A DNA stretch of 64,000 nt, taken from positions 26,068 through 90,067 of the forward strand of contig CATBCG010000048.1 in NCBI GenBank assembly GCA_949502025.1, in the 5' to 3' direction. The first letter of the stretch is position 1. Each line of letters opens with the position of its first letter. Made by a program: the position numbers and the translations under genes. This DNA comes from MGBC131033 sp910585655. Its GTDB lineage: Bacteria; Bacillota; Clostridia; Lachnospirales; Lachnospiraceae. Under the pieces are notes generated by a model. It was given only the letters and a program-made list of their open reading frames with translations. It was not told the DNA's origin and ran no database searches. Positions 35,561-44,358 of this stretch are shown in pieces.

Positions 35561-36643
35561 ATGGATAAGCAACGGATACTGATTGTAGATGACGAGGAGA
35601 TAAACAGGGTGATTCTGGCGGAGATGCTGCGGGACGGATTAGAAGAATATGATCTGGTAGAAGCAGAAAACGGTCAGGCAGTCCTTTCCCAACTGGAACA
35701 GGACGACAATATCGCGTTGATCCTGTTGGATCTGATTATGCCTATTATGGGCGGCTTCGAGGTATTGGAGTATATGCAGGAGCGGAAGCTCCTAGATACG
35801 ATACCAGTGATCGTCGTGACGAGTGAAGCCGTGCTTGACAGCGAGGAGCGGGCATATTCTTACGGTGTAGCGGACGTGATACATAAGCCTTTTTATTCTC
35901 ATATTGTCAAAAAAAGAGCGGAAAATATTATTGAGCTTTACCAGAGCAAGCATAATATGGAAGTGCGCCTAAAGGAGCAGGAAGAAGCGATTCGGGCGCA
36001 GGAAAAGGAAATCAGGGAAAACAACGAATATATGTTAGAGGCTCTTTGCTCGGTAGTCGAATCGCGAAGCGCAGAGACCGGAGAGCATACCAGGAGGATC
36101 AAGTATTTTACCAAAATTATGTTAAAGTACCTGATGGAGTATTTCCCGGAATATGGAGTCACTACGACACAGGCAGAGGAAATCGTCATTGCCTCGGCGC
36201 TGCATGATATTGGAAAAATCGGGATTCCGGATGCCATCTTGCTAAAACCGGGCAGGCTGACGGACGAAGAGTTTGAAAAGATGAAAGAGCATACGACTAT
36301 CGGCTGCGATATGTTAGAAAAATCTTATCGGGATCATTCGAGTGATTTTTACCAGTATTGCTACAATATCTGTCGTCATCATCACGAACGCTGGGACGGC
36401 AGGGGGTATCCGGATCATCTGTCAGGGAATGATATTCCGATTTGCGCACAGATTGTCGCGGTAGCGGATGTGTACGACGCCCTGGTCAATCCGCGGGTAT
36501 ATAAAGCGGCGTTTTCCAATGAAGTGGCGTACAATATGATTTGGAATGGTGAATGCGGTAAGTTTTCACCGGATATTATGGAATGTTTCCGACTGGCGAA
36601 GGAAGATTTTTTCCATATGAACACGAATTTGTCTCATTCCTAG
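35561..36643 (+). CDS. Response regulator with HD-GYP domain
   Basis: A 360-residue protein: an N-terminal receiver (1-125, phospho-acceptor Asp57 in ILLDLIMPIMGGFEVL), a short coiled linker, and an HD-GYP domain (about 160-350). The catalytic set is complete: HTRRIKYFTK, ALHDIGKIGIPD with His215-Asp216, KEHTTIGCDML, and CRHHHERWDGRGYPDHLSG. HD-GYP domains break down cyclic di-GMP to pGpG or GMP. The frame is open from 35486, but ATG 35561 is chosen because GCAGGAGAG precedes it and the receiver begins there. It is the first gene of the chemosensory operon, so phosphorylation by kinases here may set local c-di-GMP levels. Confidence 0.92.
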   Translation: MDKQRILIVDDEEINRVILAEMLRDGLEEYDLVEAENGQAVLSQLEQDDNIALILLDLIMPIMGGFEVLEYMQERKLLDTIPVIVVTSEAVLDSEERAYSYGVADVIHKPFYSHIVKKRAENIIELYQSKHNMEVRLKEQEEAIRAQEKEIRENNEYMLEALCSVVESRSAETGEHTRRIKYFTKIMLKYLMEYFPEYGVTTTQAEEIVIASALHDIGKIGIPDAILLKPGRLTDEEFEKMKEHTTIGCDMLEKSYRDHSSDFYQYCYNICRHHHERWDGRGYPDHLSGNDIPICAQIVAVADVYDALVNPRVYKAAFSNEVAYNMIWNGECGKFSPDIMECFRLAKEDFFHMNTNLSHS

Positions 36644-36761
36644 GTGGTTTTTACCTGTTGGGACAAAACAGAATAACAGATAGCAGGCAGCAAGAAATAT
36701 TTGATTCTTTGTTGCCTTTTATCTTGAAAGGCAAGGTGCCTTTGCGGAAGGGGGAAAGGGA
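36644..36761 (+). promoter_or_regulatory. 118-base leader with two alternative hairpins
   Basis: TTGCCTTT (36712-36719) pairs with AAAGGCAA (36727-36734), while AAAGGCA (36727-36733) can instead pair with TGCCTTT (36737-36743). The two are mutually exclusive and lie just before the ribosome site of the next kinase, so they could tune its translation. No promoter is obvious. Confidence 0.35.
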
Positions 36762-38192
36762 ATGGAATGGGCAGAAGAGGCGTTGGAGATGGTTCTGGCT
36801 CTTGACGGGGCGGGAAGTATCGTCTATGCCAATGCCGCCGCCAGGGAAAAGCTGGAATATGGAGAGCTGCTGGTTGGCAGACATATCAGTGAGATTTTTC
36901 CAAATACCTTTCGTCCTTTCAACGGGGCGTCCCAGACAGAAGAGGGTCTGGAGGCGGAGTATCCATTTGACAAAGAGATACGTCAGCTTATGGCTTACCG
37001 GAAAAACAGAACCTGTTTTCCGGTAGACGCCCGTATGATCAGACAGGATAAAAACGAGGTTTCCTATTTGTGTATGGCAAATGATATCCTGGAGCGGGAG
37101 CATCTAAGCCGGGAGGTAGAGCAGGTCAGAGAGGAAGCGAGACAGGCAGCAAAGGCAAAATCAGAATTCGTGGCAAATGTTACCCATGAACTGCGTACTC
37201 CGGTCAACGGGATTTTAGGCAATGTAAGGGAGCTGCCGCAGGAAGATCTTCCGGAACCGGTCAGACAGTCTTTACGGCTGGTGGAACGGTGCTGCGGCGA
37301 TATGAATAAAATCATCAATAATATCCTGGATTTTTCTAAGCTGGAAGCAGGGAAATTTACGTTAGAGCCGCGCCGCTTCCATTTCCGGAACATGCTTGAT
37401 TACGTAAAGGCGAACCACAGTAGTAAGATTACGGAAAAAGGAATCGGCTTTTTTATGTCGATTTCACCTCGGATCCCGGAGCATATCATCGGGGATGAGC
37501 TAAGGATTGTACAGATTTTAAACAATCTGCTTTCCAACGCCCTGAAATTTACTGCCGTCGGCAAGGTGACGGTAGAAATATTAAAAACCGCTCAGGTAGG
37601 CGATCGGATCGAATTGTATTTTATTGTTTCAGATACCGGGATTGGGATTGACGCCGCCGATAAGGATAAGCTTTTTGAGAGTTTTTCCCAGGTGGATGCT
37701 TCGATTTCCAGGCGTTATGGAGGGACTGGTTTAGGTCTTAATATCTGCAAACAGCTTGTAGAACTGATGGGAGGACGGATTGAGGTAGAAAGCCGTAAAA
37801 ACCAGGGAAGTACCTTTTCCTTTTCGATTTGGGTAGAGCTTCCAAAGGAAGAGCAAAATCAGGAGAGCCAGGCAGCAGGCGGGCAGGAAGATCTAAGACA
37901 GTCTGCATTTGCATCCGATCAGAACGAGGACGTAAAGACCTACGGAACGGCTGAAAACCGCAGCCAGCTAGACCGTATTCTTTCTAAGCTGATTTTATGC
38001 GTTGAGATGGAAAACTGGGAGAAGGCAGAGATGTTTATGGAGACGGTCAGACAGCTTACCGAAGGGGCTCCTTCCGAGGTAAAGCGCTGGGCACTTCGTT
38101 TGAAAATGGCAATCCAGAAGGCAGATTATGAAAAGATTACAGATGCTTTTGAGAGGCTGAACCAAAGTGTGGGAGGGGAGTCAGATGCCTAA
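36762..38192 (+). CDS. PAS-type sensor histidine kinase with C-terminal helical tail
   Basis: A 476-residue soluble kinase. A PAS-like domain (1-115, VLALDGAGSIVYANAAARE) precedes HisKA (ANVTHELRTPVNGILGNV, His142) and an HATPase domain with SNALKFTAVGKVTVEI, IVSDTGIGIDAADKDK and GGTGLGLNICKQLVELMGG. The last 80 residues (after residue 395) form a helical tail of unknown function, perhaps a protein-interaction or degenerate phosphotransfer module; no His in an Hpt setting is seen. It overlaps the next receiver/HD-GYP gene by 8 bases, suggesting that they form a pair. GGGGGAAAGGG precedes the ATG. Confidence 0.88.
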   Translation: MEWAEEALEMVLALDGAGSIVYANAAAREKLEYGELLVGRHISEIFPNTFRPFNGASQTEEGLEAEYPFDKEIRQLMAYRKNRTCFPVDARMIRQDKNEVSYLCMANDILEREHLSREVEQVREEARQAAKAKSEFVANVTHELRTPVNGILGNVRELPQEDLPEPVRQSLRLVERCCGDMNKIINNILDFSKLEAGKFTLEPRRFHFRNMLDYVKANHSSKITEKGIGFFMSISPRIPEHIIGDELRIVQILNNLLSNALKFTAVGKVTVEILKTAQVGDRIELYFIVSDTGIGIDAADKDKLFESFSQVDASISRRYGGTGLGLNICKQLVELMGGRIEVESRKNQGSTFSFSIWVELPKEEQNQESQAAGGQEDLRQSAFASDQNEDVKTYGTAENRSQLDRILSKLILCVEMENWEKAEMFMETVRQLTEGAPSEVKRWALRLKMAIQKADYEKITDAFERLNQSVGGESDA

Positions 38193-39225
38193 GGGAACCA
38201 TTTTAATCGTAGATGATATTGAGATGAACCGGCTGATTTTAGAAGATCTGATAAAAGGCATGGGTTATTCTCCTTTGTTGGCGGAGAGCGGCAAAGAGGC
38301 GCTGGCTTTGGTGGAAGAGGCGCATCCGCAACTGGTTCTGACGGATATTTCGATGCCTGGGATGGACGGCTATGAGCTGTGCCGGATTTTAAAGGCAAGA
38401 GAGGATACAAAGCAGATTCCGGTTATCTTTATTTCGGCGTTTGACGATCCGGAAGATATGGTCATTGGCTTTACGTTAGGTGGAGCGGACTATATTACAA
38501 AACCGTTTGTAGCAGAGGTTGTCCGAGCCAGGGTAGGCGTCCACCTTCGTCTGTACGAGGCAAGTCAGGAGCTGGTAGAGACGAACCGCAGGCTTCAGGC
38601 GTCTGTCAGCGAACAGCTTCGTCAGATGGAAGCAGAGAAGAGGGACGTCCTTTATGCCTTGGCGAATATTGCAGCGCAGAATGCCAGTTATCAGCAGGTT
38701 TATATGGAGCGTTTTACTTATAACTGCCGGATTCTCGCGCAGGGAATGCAGCTTTCTCCTTTGTTTGAGGATCAGATTTCAGACGGATACATAGATACGA
38801 TGGAACTGGCAGCGCCGTTGTGTGACATTGGAAATATCGGGATTCCGCAGGAAATCCTGCAAAAGCAGGAGGAACTGACACCAGAGGAGCGATCAGTCAG
38901 ACAGAACCATACAGAATTAGGAGCAAGGCTTTTAGCAGACCTGTATGTCAATAATGATTATAACGATTTTATCGGGATGGCAGTAGAGGTAGCAAGATTC
39001 CATCATGAGCATTGGGACGGGAGCGGTTATCCGCAAGGACTAAAGGGGAAGGAGATTCCTCTTTCAGCGAGGATTGCCGCAGTCGCGGCGCGTTACAGCG
39101 AGCTGACGGAAAACGAGGCGCAGGATCGGGATGCGGCGATAGAACAGCTTCGTCAGGAGGCAGGAAGCTGTTTCCAGCCGGAGATTATACAGATATGCTG
39201 TAAGATAGCAAAGCGGCTTACATAA
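38185..39225 (+). CDS. Response regulator with degenerate HD-GYP domain
   Basis: A 346-residue protein: receiver (1-120, Asp54 in LVLTDISMPGMDGYEL), coiled linker, and an HD-GYP-like domain. The HD pair is damaged: the usual LHDIGK reads LCDIGN, so Cys213 replaces the metal-binding His and Asn217 replaces Lys. The preceding His of the first helix is also missing (YMERFTYNCRILAQ). HHEHWDGSGYPQGLKGKEIP and the late ARIAAVAARYSEL are retained. It is therefore unlikely to cut c-di-GMP but could bind it or a partner. ATG 38185 follows GGGAGGGGAG and lies within the end of the kinase gene. It is the second HD-GYP-type regulator of the operon. Confidence 0.88.
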   Translation: MPKGTILIVDDIEMNRLILEDLIKGMGYSPLLAESGKEALALVEEAHPQLVLTDISMPGMDGYELCRILKAREDTKQIPVIFISAFDDPEDMVIGFTLGGADYITKPFVAEVVRARVGVHLRLYEASQELVETNRRLQASVSEQLRQMEAEKRDVLYALANIAAQNASYQQVYMERFTYNCRILAQGMQLSPLFEDQISDGYIDTMELAAPLCDIGNIGIPQEILQKQEELTPEERSVRQNHTELGARLLADLYVNNDYNDFIGMAVEVARFHHEHWDGSGYPQGLKGKEIPLSARIAAVAARYSELTENEAQDRDAAIEQLRQEAGSCFQPEIIQICCKIAKRLT

Positions 39226-39266
39226 AGAAATACCGATATCAGAATTTGGGCAGGGAGGAACAGGAC

Positions 39267-40073
39267 TTGTTGACAGATGACGAATTTCGCAGGATAGCAG
39301 GTTATATGAAAGAAAACTACGGCATTGATTTAAGCCAGAAAAAGGTGATTATCAATGGGCGGCTGGAAAATTATGTGCGTTCTGGCGGCTGGAAAAACTA
39401 TCATGAATACATGGACGCAGTAGAACATGACAAGACAGGGATGCAGGAACGTATGCTGGTGAACTTCCTGACGACGAATTATACCTATTTTATGCGGGAG
39501 TTCGAGCATTTTGATTTCTTTAAAAAAACAGTCCTGCCGTGGCTAAAGGAAAAGGAAAAGATAAAAAAGGATCTGCGGATTTGGTGCGGAGCCGCCTCTA
39601 CGGGGGAGGAACCGTATATGATCGCCATGGTGCTGGCAGATTTTTTCGGCTTGGAGCGTAAACAGTGGGATACGAAAGTGCTGGCGACCGATATTTCTAC
39701 CAAGGCGCTTCAGCAGGCGATGCTTGGCGTGTATTCGGCAGAGCAGCTAAAAAATATTCCGGAGCCGTGGAAGCGGCATTTCTTTAAGGAAGTCGCAGGC
39801 GGCAGTCAGTACAAGGTGGTAGAAGAGCTAAAGGAAGAGGTGCTGTTCCGCCAGTTTAATCTGATGGATCCATTTCCGTTTAAACGAAAGATGCACACGG
39901 TATTTTTACGGAATGTAATGATTTATTTTGACGAAAAGACAAAGCAGGAGCTGGTTCAAAAGGTATATGACAGCCTGGAGCCGGGTGGGTATCTGTTTAT
40001 CGGAACCACCGAGACGCTTAACCGGGGCAGCACGCCGTTCCAGATTATCCAGCCGTCGATATTCAGGAAATAA
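39267..40073 (+). CDS. cheR: Chemotaxis protein methyltransferase
   Basis: A 268-residue SAM-dependent enzyme that methylates Glu residues on chemoreceptors. The N-terminal helical domain (FRRIAGYMKENYGIDLSQKK) is followed by LTTNYTYFMREFEHFDFF, then the SAM site IWCGAASTGEEPYMIAMVLA and ATDISTKALQQAMLGVY, and the later VFLRNVMIYFDEKTKQELVQ. No pentapeptide-binding extension is evident. The start is taken as TTG 39267, eight bases after GGGAGG; TTG 39270 and TTG 39246 are alternatives. It is 41 bases after the degenerate HD-GYP gene and 36 bases before cheB, so methylation and demethylation enzymes are made together. Confidence 0.92.
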   Translation: MLTDDEFRRIAGYMKENYGIDLSQKKVIINGRLENYVRSGGWKNYHEYMDAVEHDKTGMQERMLVNFLTTNYTYFMREFEHFDFFKKTVLPWLKEKEKIKKDLRIWCGAASTGEEPYMIAMVLADFFGLERKQWDTKVLATDISTKALQQAMLGVYSAEQLKNIPEPWKRHFFKEVAGGSQYKVVEELKEEVLFRQFNLMDPFPFKRKMHTVFLRNVMIYFDEKTKQELVQKVYDSLEPGGYLFIGTTETLNRGSTPFQIIQPSIFRK

Positions 40074-40109
40074 GGGATGTTGTGTCCCAGGGAGGAGAAT
40101 GGTAGACGA

Positions 40110-41138
40110 ATGAACCAAATCAGAGTTTTGGTAGTAGAGGATTCCATTGTATTTCGGGAGCTTTTGGTTCAGAACCTAAATAAAGATCCGGCGATACAGG
40201 TTGTGGCAACGGCAAAGGATCCCTTTGAAGCAAGAGACGCGATTCTGGCATATAAGCCGGATGTGATGACATTGGACGTAGAGCTGCCAAGGATGAATGG
40301 AATCGAGTTCCTCCGAAAGCTGATGCCGCAGTACCCGCTTCCGGTCGTTGTTATCAGCTCGCTAAGCGCAAAAGTGTTTGACGCGCTGAATGCAGGTGCC
40401 GTGGATTTTGTGGCGAAGCCTGCGATATCCAACAGAGGACAGCTAGAGGAATTTATCCGCAATGAGCTGTTAGTCAAGATCAAGATTGCATCTACCGCTC
40501 AGCTTAGCAATATCAAAAAAAGGACAGCATTGCAGGAGCAGCAGCAGCTTTCTCATCATGGAGAGGATTTGTTGGTGGCAATCGGAGCTTCCACCGGAGG
40601 CACCGAAGCGATTTTCAGTGTTGCAAAGGGCTTTGGTCCGGATATCCCAGGCGTGGTGGTGGTACAGCATATGCCGCCGGGCTTTACGGAAATGTATGCA
40701 AAACGGCTCGACAATGAGTGCCGTATCCGGGTAAAGGAAGCGCAGACCGGAGATCGGGTACAGAAGGGGCAGATGCTGATTGCGCCGGGTGGGGATTCTC
40801 ATATGCACCTGGTAAAGGTCAACGGCGGTTATCAGGTAGAAATCCGTAAAGGACCGCGGGTCAATGGTCATTGCCCGTCGGTGGATGTGCTGTTTGAATC
40901 GGTGGCGAAAGTGGCAGGTGCCAATGCCCTGGGGATTATCTTAACTGGTATGGGAGGCGACGGGGCAAAGGGTCTGCTGGCGATGCGTCAGGCAGGAGCT
41001 AAGACCATCGGTCAGGATGAGTCCACATGTGTTGTCTACGGGATGCCGAAGGTGGCGTATGATATAGGCGCCGTGCAGTACCAGGAAAAGCTGTTTGATA
41101 TCGCAGGCAGAGCCTATGCGTTATTAAATATAATGTAA
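40110..41138 (+). CDS. cheB: Chemotaxis response regulator protein-glutamate methylesterase
   Basis: A 342-residue protein with a receiver (1-120, Asp56 in MTLDVELPRMNGIEFL) and a CheB methylesterase domain (about 150-340). The catalytic triad is visible: Ser161 in IGASTGGTEAI, His in VVVQHMPPGFTEMYAKRLD, and Asp in LTGMGGDGAKGLLAM. It removes methyl groups and deamidates glutamines on receptors, and is activated by phosphorylation from CheA. ATG 40110 is chosen over an earlier in-frame start at 40077 because the receiver begins immediately after it and GGAGGAG lies upstream. It follows cheR in the operon. Confidence 0.93.
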   Translation: MNQIRVLVVEDSIVFRELLVQNLNKDPAIQVVATAKDPFEARDAILAYKPDVMTLDVELPRMNGIEFLRKLMPQYPLPVVVISSLSAKVFDALNAGAVDFVAKPAISNRGQLEEFIRNELLVKIKIASTAQLSNIKKRTALQEQQQLSHHGEDLLVAIGASTGGTEAIFSVAKGFGPDIPGVVVVQHMPPGFTEMYAKRLDNECRIRVKEAQTGDRVQKGQMLIAPGGDSHMHLVKVNGGYQVEIRKGPRVNGHCPSVDVLFESVAKVAGANALGIILTGMGGDGAKGLLAMRQAGAKTIGQDESTCVVYGMPKVAYDIGAVQYQEKLFDIAGRAYALLNIM

Positions 41139-41194
41139 CACTTAGAGTACCAAAAGTAGAATGAACAGCCGCAATATGGCAGAATGGAGGAAGC

Positions 41195-41587
41195 ATGAAG
41201 ATATTATTAGCAGAAGATGATTTTGCAACCAGGAAAGCGATGGTAAGCTTCCTGTCAAAGTACGGGGAATGTGATGTAACCGTAGATGGGATGGAAGCGG
41301 TAGATGCTGTCCTGATGGCATTGGATGAGGATGCGCCGTATGATTTGATCTGTCTGGATATTATGATGCCGGTAATGGATGGTTATCAGGCGTTAATTGC
41401 CATTCGGAAGATGGAAAAGCAGCATAATATTCCGGAAGAGAAGGCGGCAAAGGTCATTATGACGACAGCCTTGAACGAAGAACAGAATGTAAAGATGGCA
41501 TTTGAACTAGGGTGTACCATCTATTCTGGCAAACCGATTGATCAGGCACGGTTTGAGCAGGCATTAAAGAAGCTGAACCTGATATAA
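41195..41587 (+). CDS. Single-domain response regulator (CheY-like)
   Basis: A 130-residue receiver with the acidic pocket AEDDFAT, phospho-acceptor Asp55 in LICLDIMMPVMDGYQAL, a switch Thr in VIMTTALNE and Lys in SGKPIDQARF. It has no output domain, so it acts through protein contact. In flagellar chemotaxis such proteins bind FliM; no flagellar genes are present here. It lies immediately upstream of cheA, so CheA is the probable phosphodonor. It differs from motility CheY proteins in having a longer loop (MEKQHNIPEEKAAKV) between helix 3 and strand 4. GGAGG lies upstream of the ATG. Confidence 0.88.
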   Translation: MKILLAEDDFATRKAMVSFLSKYGECDVTVDGMEAVDAVLMALDEDAPYDLICLDIMMPVMDGYQALIAIRKMEKQHNIPEEKAAKVIMTTALNEEQNVKMAFELGCTIYSGKPIDQARFEQALKKLNLI

Positions 41588-41620
41588 CAAAACAGAAAGT
41601 ATAGAGGAAAGGAGACGGCT

Positions 41621-43801
41621 ATGGCAGAGGAATTTAACATAGATGGTATGCTGGATATGTACCTGTTCGAGAATGGTCAGTTGTTGGAGCAGCTTCAGGA
41701 TACGGTACTGGAACAAAAAGATGCGGATTGCTTCGATGAGGACAGCATCAATGAGATTTTCAGAACCATGCACACCATTAAGGGTTCTTCCGGTATTATG
41801 ATGTTTGACGACATCACTGCAGTAGCGCATAAACTGGAGGACGTATTTTATTATTTGAGAGAATCCCATCCTGACAACGTGCCGCACCTGGAGTTGGTAG
41901 AGCATGTATTGGAGGTGGCGGACTTTATTTCCAATGAAATGGAAAAGATCCGCAACGGCGATCCGGTAGACGGTGATTCAAGCGAGCTGATTAAAAATCT
42001 GGATAAGTTTTTAAACATGATTAAAAACGGCGCCGTTGCCGCAGGAGAGGAACTTCCGCCGGAAAATGTCCATGAGGAGCCAAAGCACTTCTACATTGCT
42101 CCGGTTGCAAGTGAAGCCAGCCGCTTTTATAAGATTTATATTACCTTTTTCCCGGAAACGGAAATGTCCAACGTACATGCCTATAAAGCGGTCTACGCTT
42201 TAAAAGAAATTGCAGAGGATTTGCTTTATTCGCCGGAGGATATTCTTTCGGACGAGAGCAGTGCCGATACGATTATCAAAGAGGGCTTTCGGATTTTATT
42301 ACAGGCACAGTGTGATGAGGAGGAAATCCGTAAGATCATCGGTGTCGGTTATGATATCAAGGAAGTAGATGTATTTGAATGTACCGCAGACGAGTTTCTC
42401 TTAGGCTTTGATTTCGGCGATCATGACGAAGCGATACCAGTACCAGCCAAGATTGATTTGGAGTCAAGCGTAGAGACAATTGAGGCAAAGGCGGAGGGTG
42501 GACAGGAAGCAGAAGGTACACAGGCAGCGCCGAAAAAGCCGGAGAAACCAAAGATTGCGCCGGGTGATTTTGTCATCCAGTCCAAGGAGCCAGGAAAGCA
42601 GAAAAAGCTGGCAAAGGATAAGCCAAAGACAGAAAAGGCTTCCTTTATCAGTGTCAATATCAGCAAAATGGATCAGTTGATGGAGCTGATCGGGGAACTG
42701 GTTATTTCCGAATCCGTAGTGCTGCAAAGTTCAGATTTAAAGGTGCCGGGATTGAACCTGGATAACTTTAACAAGGCTGCTGCGCAGCTTTCTAAAGTAT
42801 CTACTGATCTGCAGAATGTAATTATGTCTATGCGGATGGTTTCCTTGACGAATACCTTCCAAAAGATGAACCGGATTGTATTTGACGTATCAAGAAAGCT
42901 GGGAAAAGACATTGATTTCGTGATGGTGGGAGAGACTACGGAAGTAGATAAAAACATCATTGAACATATTTCCGATCCGCTGATGCACCTGGTGCGGAAT
43001 GCTGTGGATCATGGTATTGAGACCAACGAGGAACGTGCCGAAAGTGGGAAGACGGATAAGGGTCGGGTAACACTTTCTGCCAGAACAGAGGCAGGCAAGG
43101 TTTGGATTAGCGTAGAGGATAACGGAAAGGGCTTAGAGCGGGAGAAGATTTTGGCAAAAGCCAGAAAGCAGGGACTTTTGGATGATACGAAGCCGGATTC
43201 CGCTTATACCGACAAAGAGGTATATCAGTTTATTACGCTGCCGGGCTTTTCTACGAACGAACAGGTAACGGAATATTCGGGTCGTGGCGTAGGAATGGAC
43301 GTTGTAGTACAAAATATTCAGGCAATCGGCGGAGTGTTGGAAATCGAAAGCGCCGCCGGATTAGGCAGTATTATGACCTTAAAGATTCCGTTGACCTTGG
43401 CGATTATCGACGGAATCGTGATGGAGGTCGGTACGTCCTCCTTTGTTATGGAAACTGGCGTAATCAAGCAGTTTATCCGCGTCAAAGAAGAAATGATGAT
43501 CCATGAGCCGACCGGAGAGGAATTTATTATGATCCGCGGGGAATTTTTCCCGGTACTGCGGCTGGGCAGACGCTATGCGTTAGAAGGCTACCAGGAGTCC
43601 GTAGAGGAAGGGGTAATGTTAATCCTGGAGGTAGAGGATAAAAAAATTTGTCTTTTTGTGGATCGTTTGATCGGGGAACAGGAAATTGTAGTAAAGCCGA
43701 TTCCTTCTTATATCAAAAAGATAAAGGGCTTATCCGGCTGTACCCAGCTTGGCGACGGACGGATTGCATTGATCTTGGATGCCGCTGGGCTGATGGAATA
43801 A
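41621..43801 (+). CDS. cheA: Chemotaxis histidine kinase
   Basis: A 726-residue CheA. Domains: P1/Hpt with the phosphorylated His51 (FRTMHTIKGSSGIMMFDD), a P2-like region (about 150-280), an Ala/Pro/Lys-rich linker (285-330), the P3 dimerisation helices (SKMDQLMELIGELVISESVV), the P4 ATPase (MHLVRNAVDHGIETNEER, SVEDNGKGLEREKI, YSGRGVGMDVVVQNI) and the P5 CheW-like domain (residue 590 onward). All catalytic elements are present. It phosphorylates CheB and probably the upstream CheY-like protein and the HD-GYP receivers. P2 looks related to alternative-function systems rather than motility CheA, but that is only a judgement from layout. Confidence 0.95.
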   Translation: MAEEFNIDGMLDMYLFENGQLLEQLQDTVLEQKDADCFDEDSINEIFRTMHTIKGSSGIMMFDDITAVAHKLEDVFYYLRESHPDNVPHLELVEHVLEVADFISNEMEKIRNGDPVDGDSSELIKNLDKFLNMIKNGAVAAGEELPPENVHEEPKHFYIAPVASEASRFYKIYITFFPETEMSNVHAYKAVYALKEIAEDLLYSPEDILSDESSADTIIKEGFRILLQAQCDEEEIRKIIGVGYDIKEVDVFECTADEFLLGFDFGDHDEAIPVPAKIDLESSVETIEAKAEGGQEAEGTQAAPKKPEKPKIAPGDFVIQSKEPGKQKKLAKDKPKTEKASFISVNISKMDQLMELIGELVISESVVLQSSDLKVPGLNLDNFNKAAAQLSKVSTDLQNVIMSMRMVSLTNTFQKMNRIVFDVSRKLGKDIDFVMVGETTEVDKNIIEHISDPLMHLVRNAVDHGIETNEERAESGKTDKGRVTLSARTEAGKVWISVEDNGKGLEREKILAKARKQGLLDDTKPDSAYTDKEVYQFITLPGFSTNEQVTEYSGRGVGMDVVVQNIQAIGGVLEIESAAGLGSIMTLKIPLTLAIIDGIVMEVGTSSFVMETGVIKQFIRVKEEMMIHEPTGEEFIMIRGEFFPVLRLGRRYALEGYQESVEEGVMLILEVEDKKICLFVDRLIGEQEIVVKPIPSYIKKIKGLSGCTQLGDGRIALILDAAGLME

Positions 43802-43828
43802 AAAGAAACAGAAAGGAGCGGTAGCCAT

Positions 43829-44356
43829 ATGGATATGGGCAAGGAAGGAACGGTTGTATCTGCAAAGAAGGATACGCAGAAGGGAAAGTATATGACCTTC
43901 AAATCAGGAAACGAGTATTTCGGTCTGGAAATTCAATATGTCAATGATATCATACAATTCCAGGATATTACGCCGATTCCTGAGACGGAAGACTATATTA
44001 AAGGTCTGATTAACCTGCGTGGAAAAGTTATTCCGGTGGTGGATGTACAAATCCGTTTTAATCAGGAGCCATATGAGTATAACAACAGAACCTGCATTAT
44101 AGTTGTGGTAGTCAGATCCATGATGATCGGATTGATTGTAGAGCAGATCGCAGAGGTTGTAGAGATTTCGGAGGACAATATTTTACCGCCTCCGACTTTA
44201 GGGCGTGCAGGAAAAGAGCATCACAAATATGTGTATGGGATTGGCAAAGTAGGAGATTCTGTCAAGCTACTGTTAGATCCGGAAAAGCTGTTAAACGACG
44301 ATGATGGATTGGCAGACGGGGAAGATAGAGACAGTGATGAAGAAGGAGAGGATTAA
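43829..44356 (+). CDS. cheW: Chemotaxis coupling protein
   Basis: A 175-residue CheW that links CheA to receptors. The SH3-like core shows YMTFKSGNEYFGLEIQYVND, then ITPIPETEDYIKGLINLRGK and VIPVVDVQIRF, followed by CIIVVVVRSMMIGLIVEQIA. These are the standard CheW repeats. An acidic C-terminal tail (DDDGLADGEDRDSDEEGED) is unusual and may be flexible. It lies 27 bases after cheA and 2 bases before the receptor gene. A GGAG site precedes the ATG; a second in-frame ATG occurs two codons later. Confidence 0.93.
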   Translation: MDMGKEGTVVSAKKDTQKGKYMTFKSGNEYFGLEIQYVNDIIQFQDITPIPETEDYIKGLINLRGKVIPVVDVQIRFNQEPYEYNNRTCIIVVVVRSMMIGLIVEQIAEVVEISEDNILPPPTLGRAGKEHHKYVYGIGKVGDSVKLLLDPEKLLNDDDGLADGEDRDSDEEGED

Positions 44357-44358
44357 TC

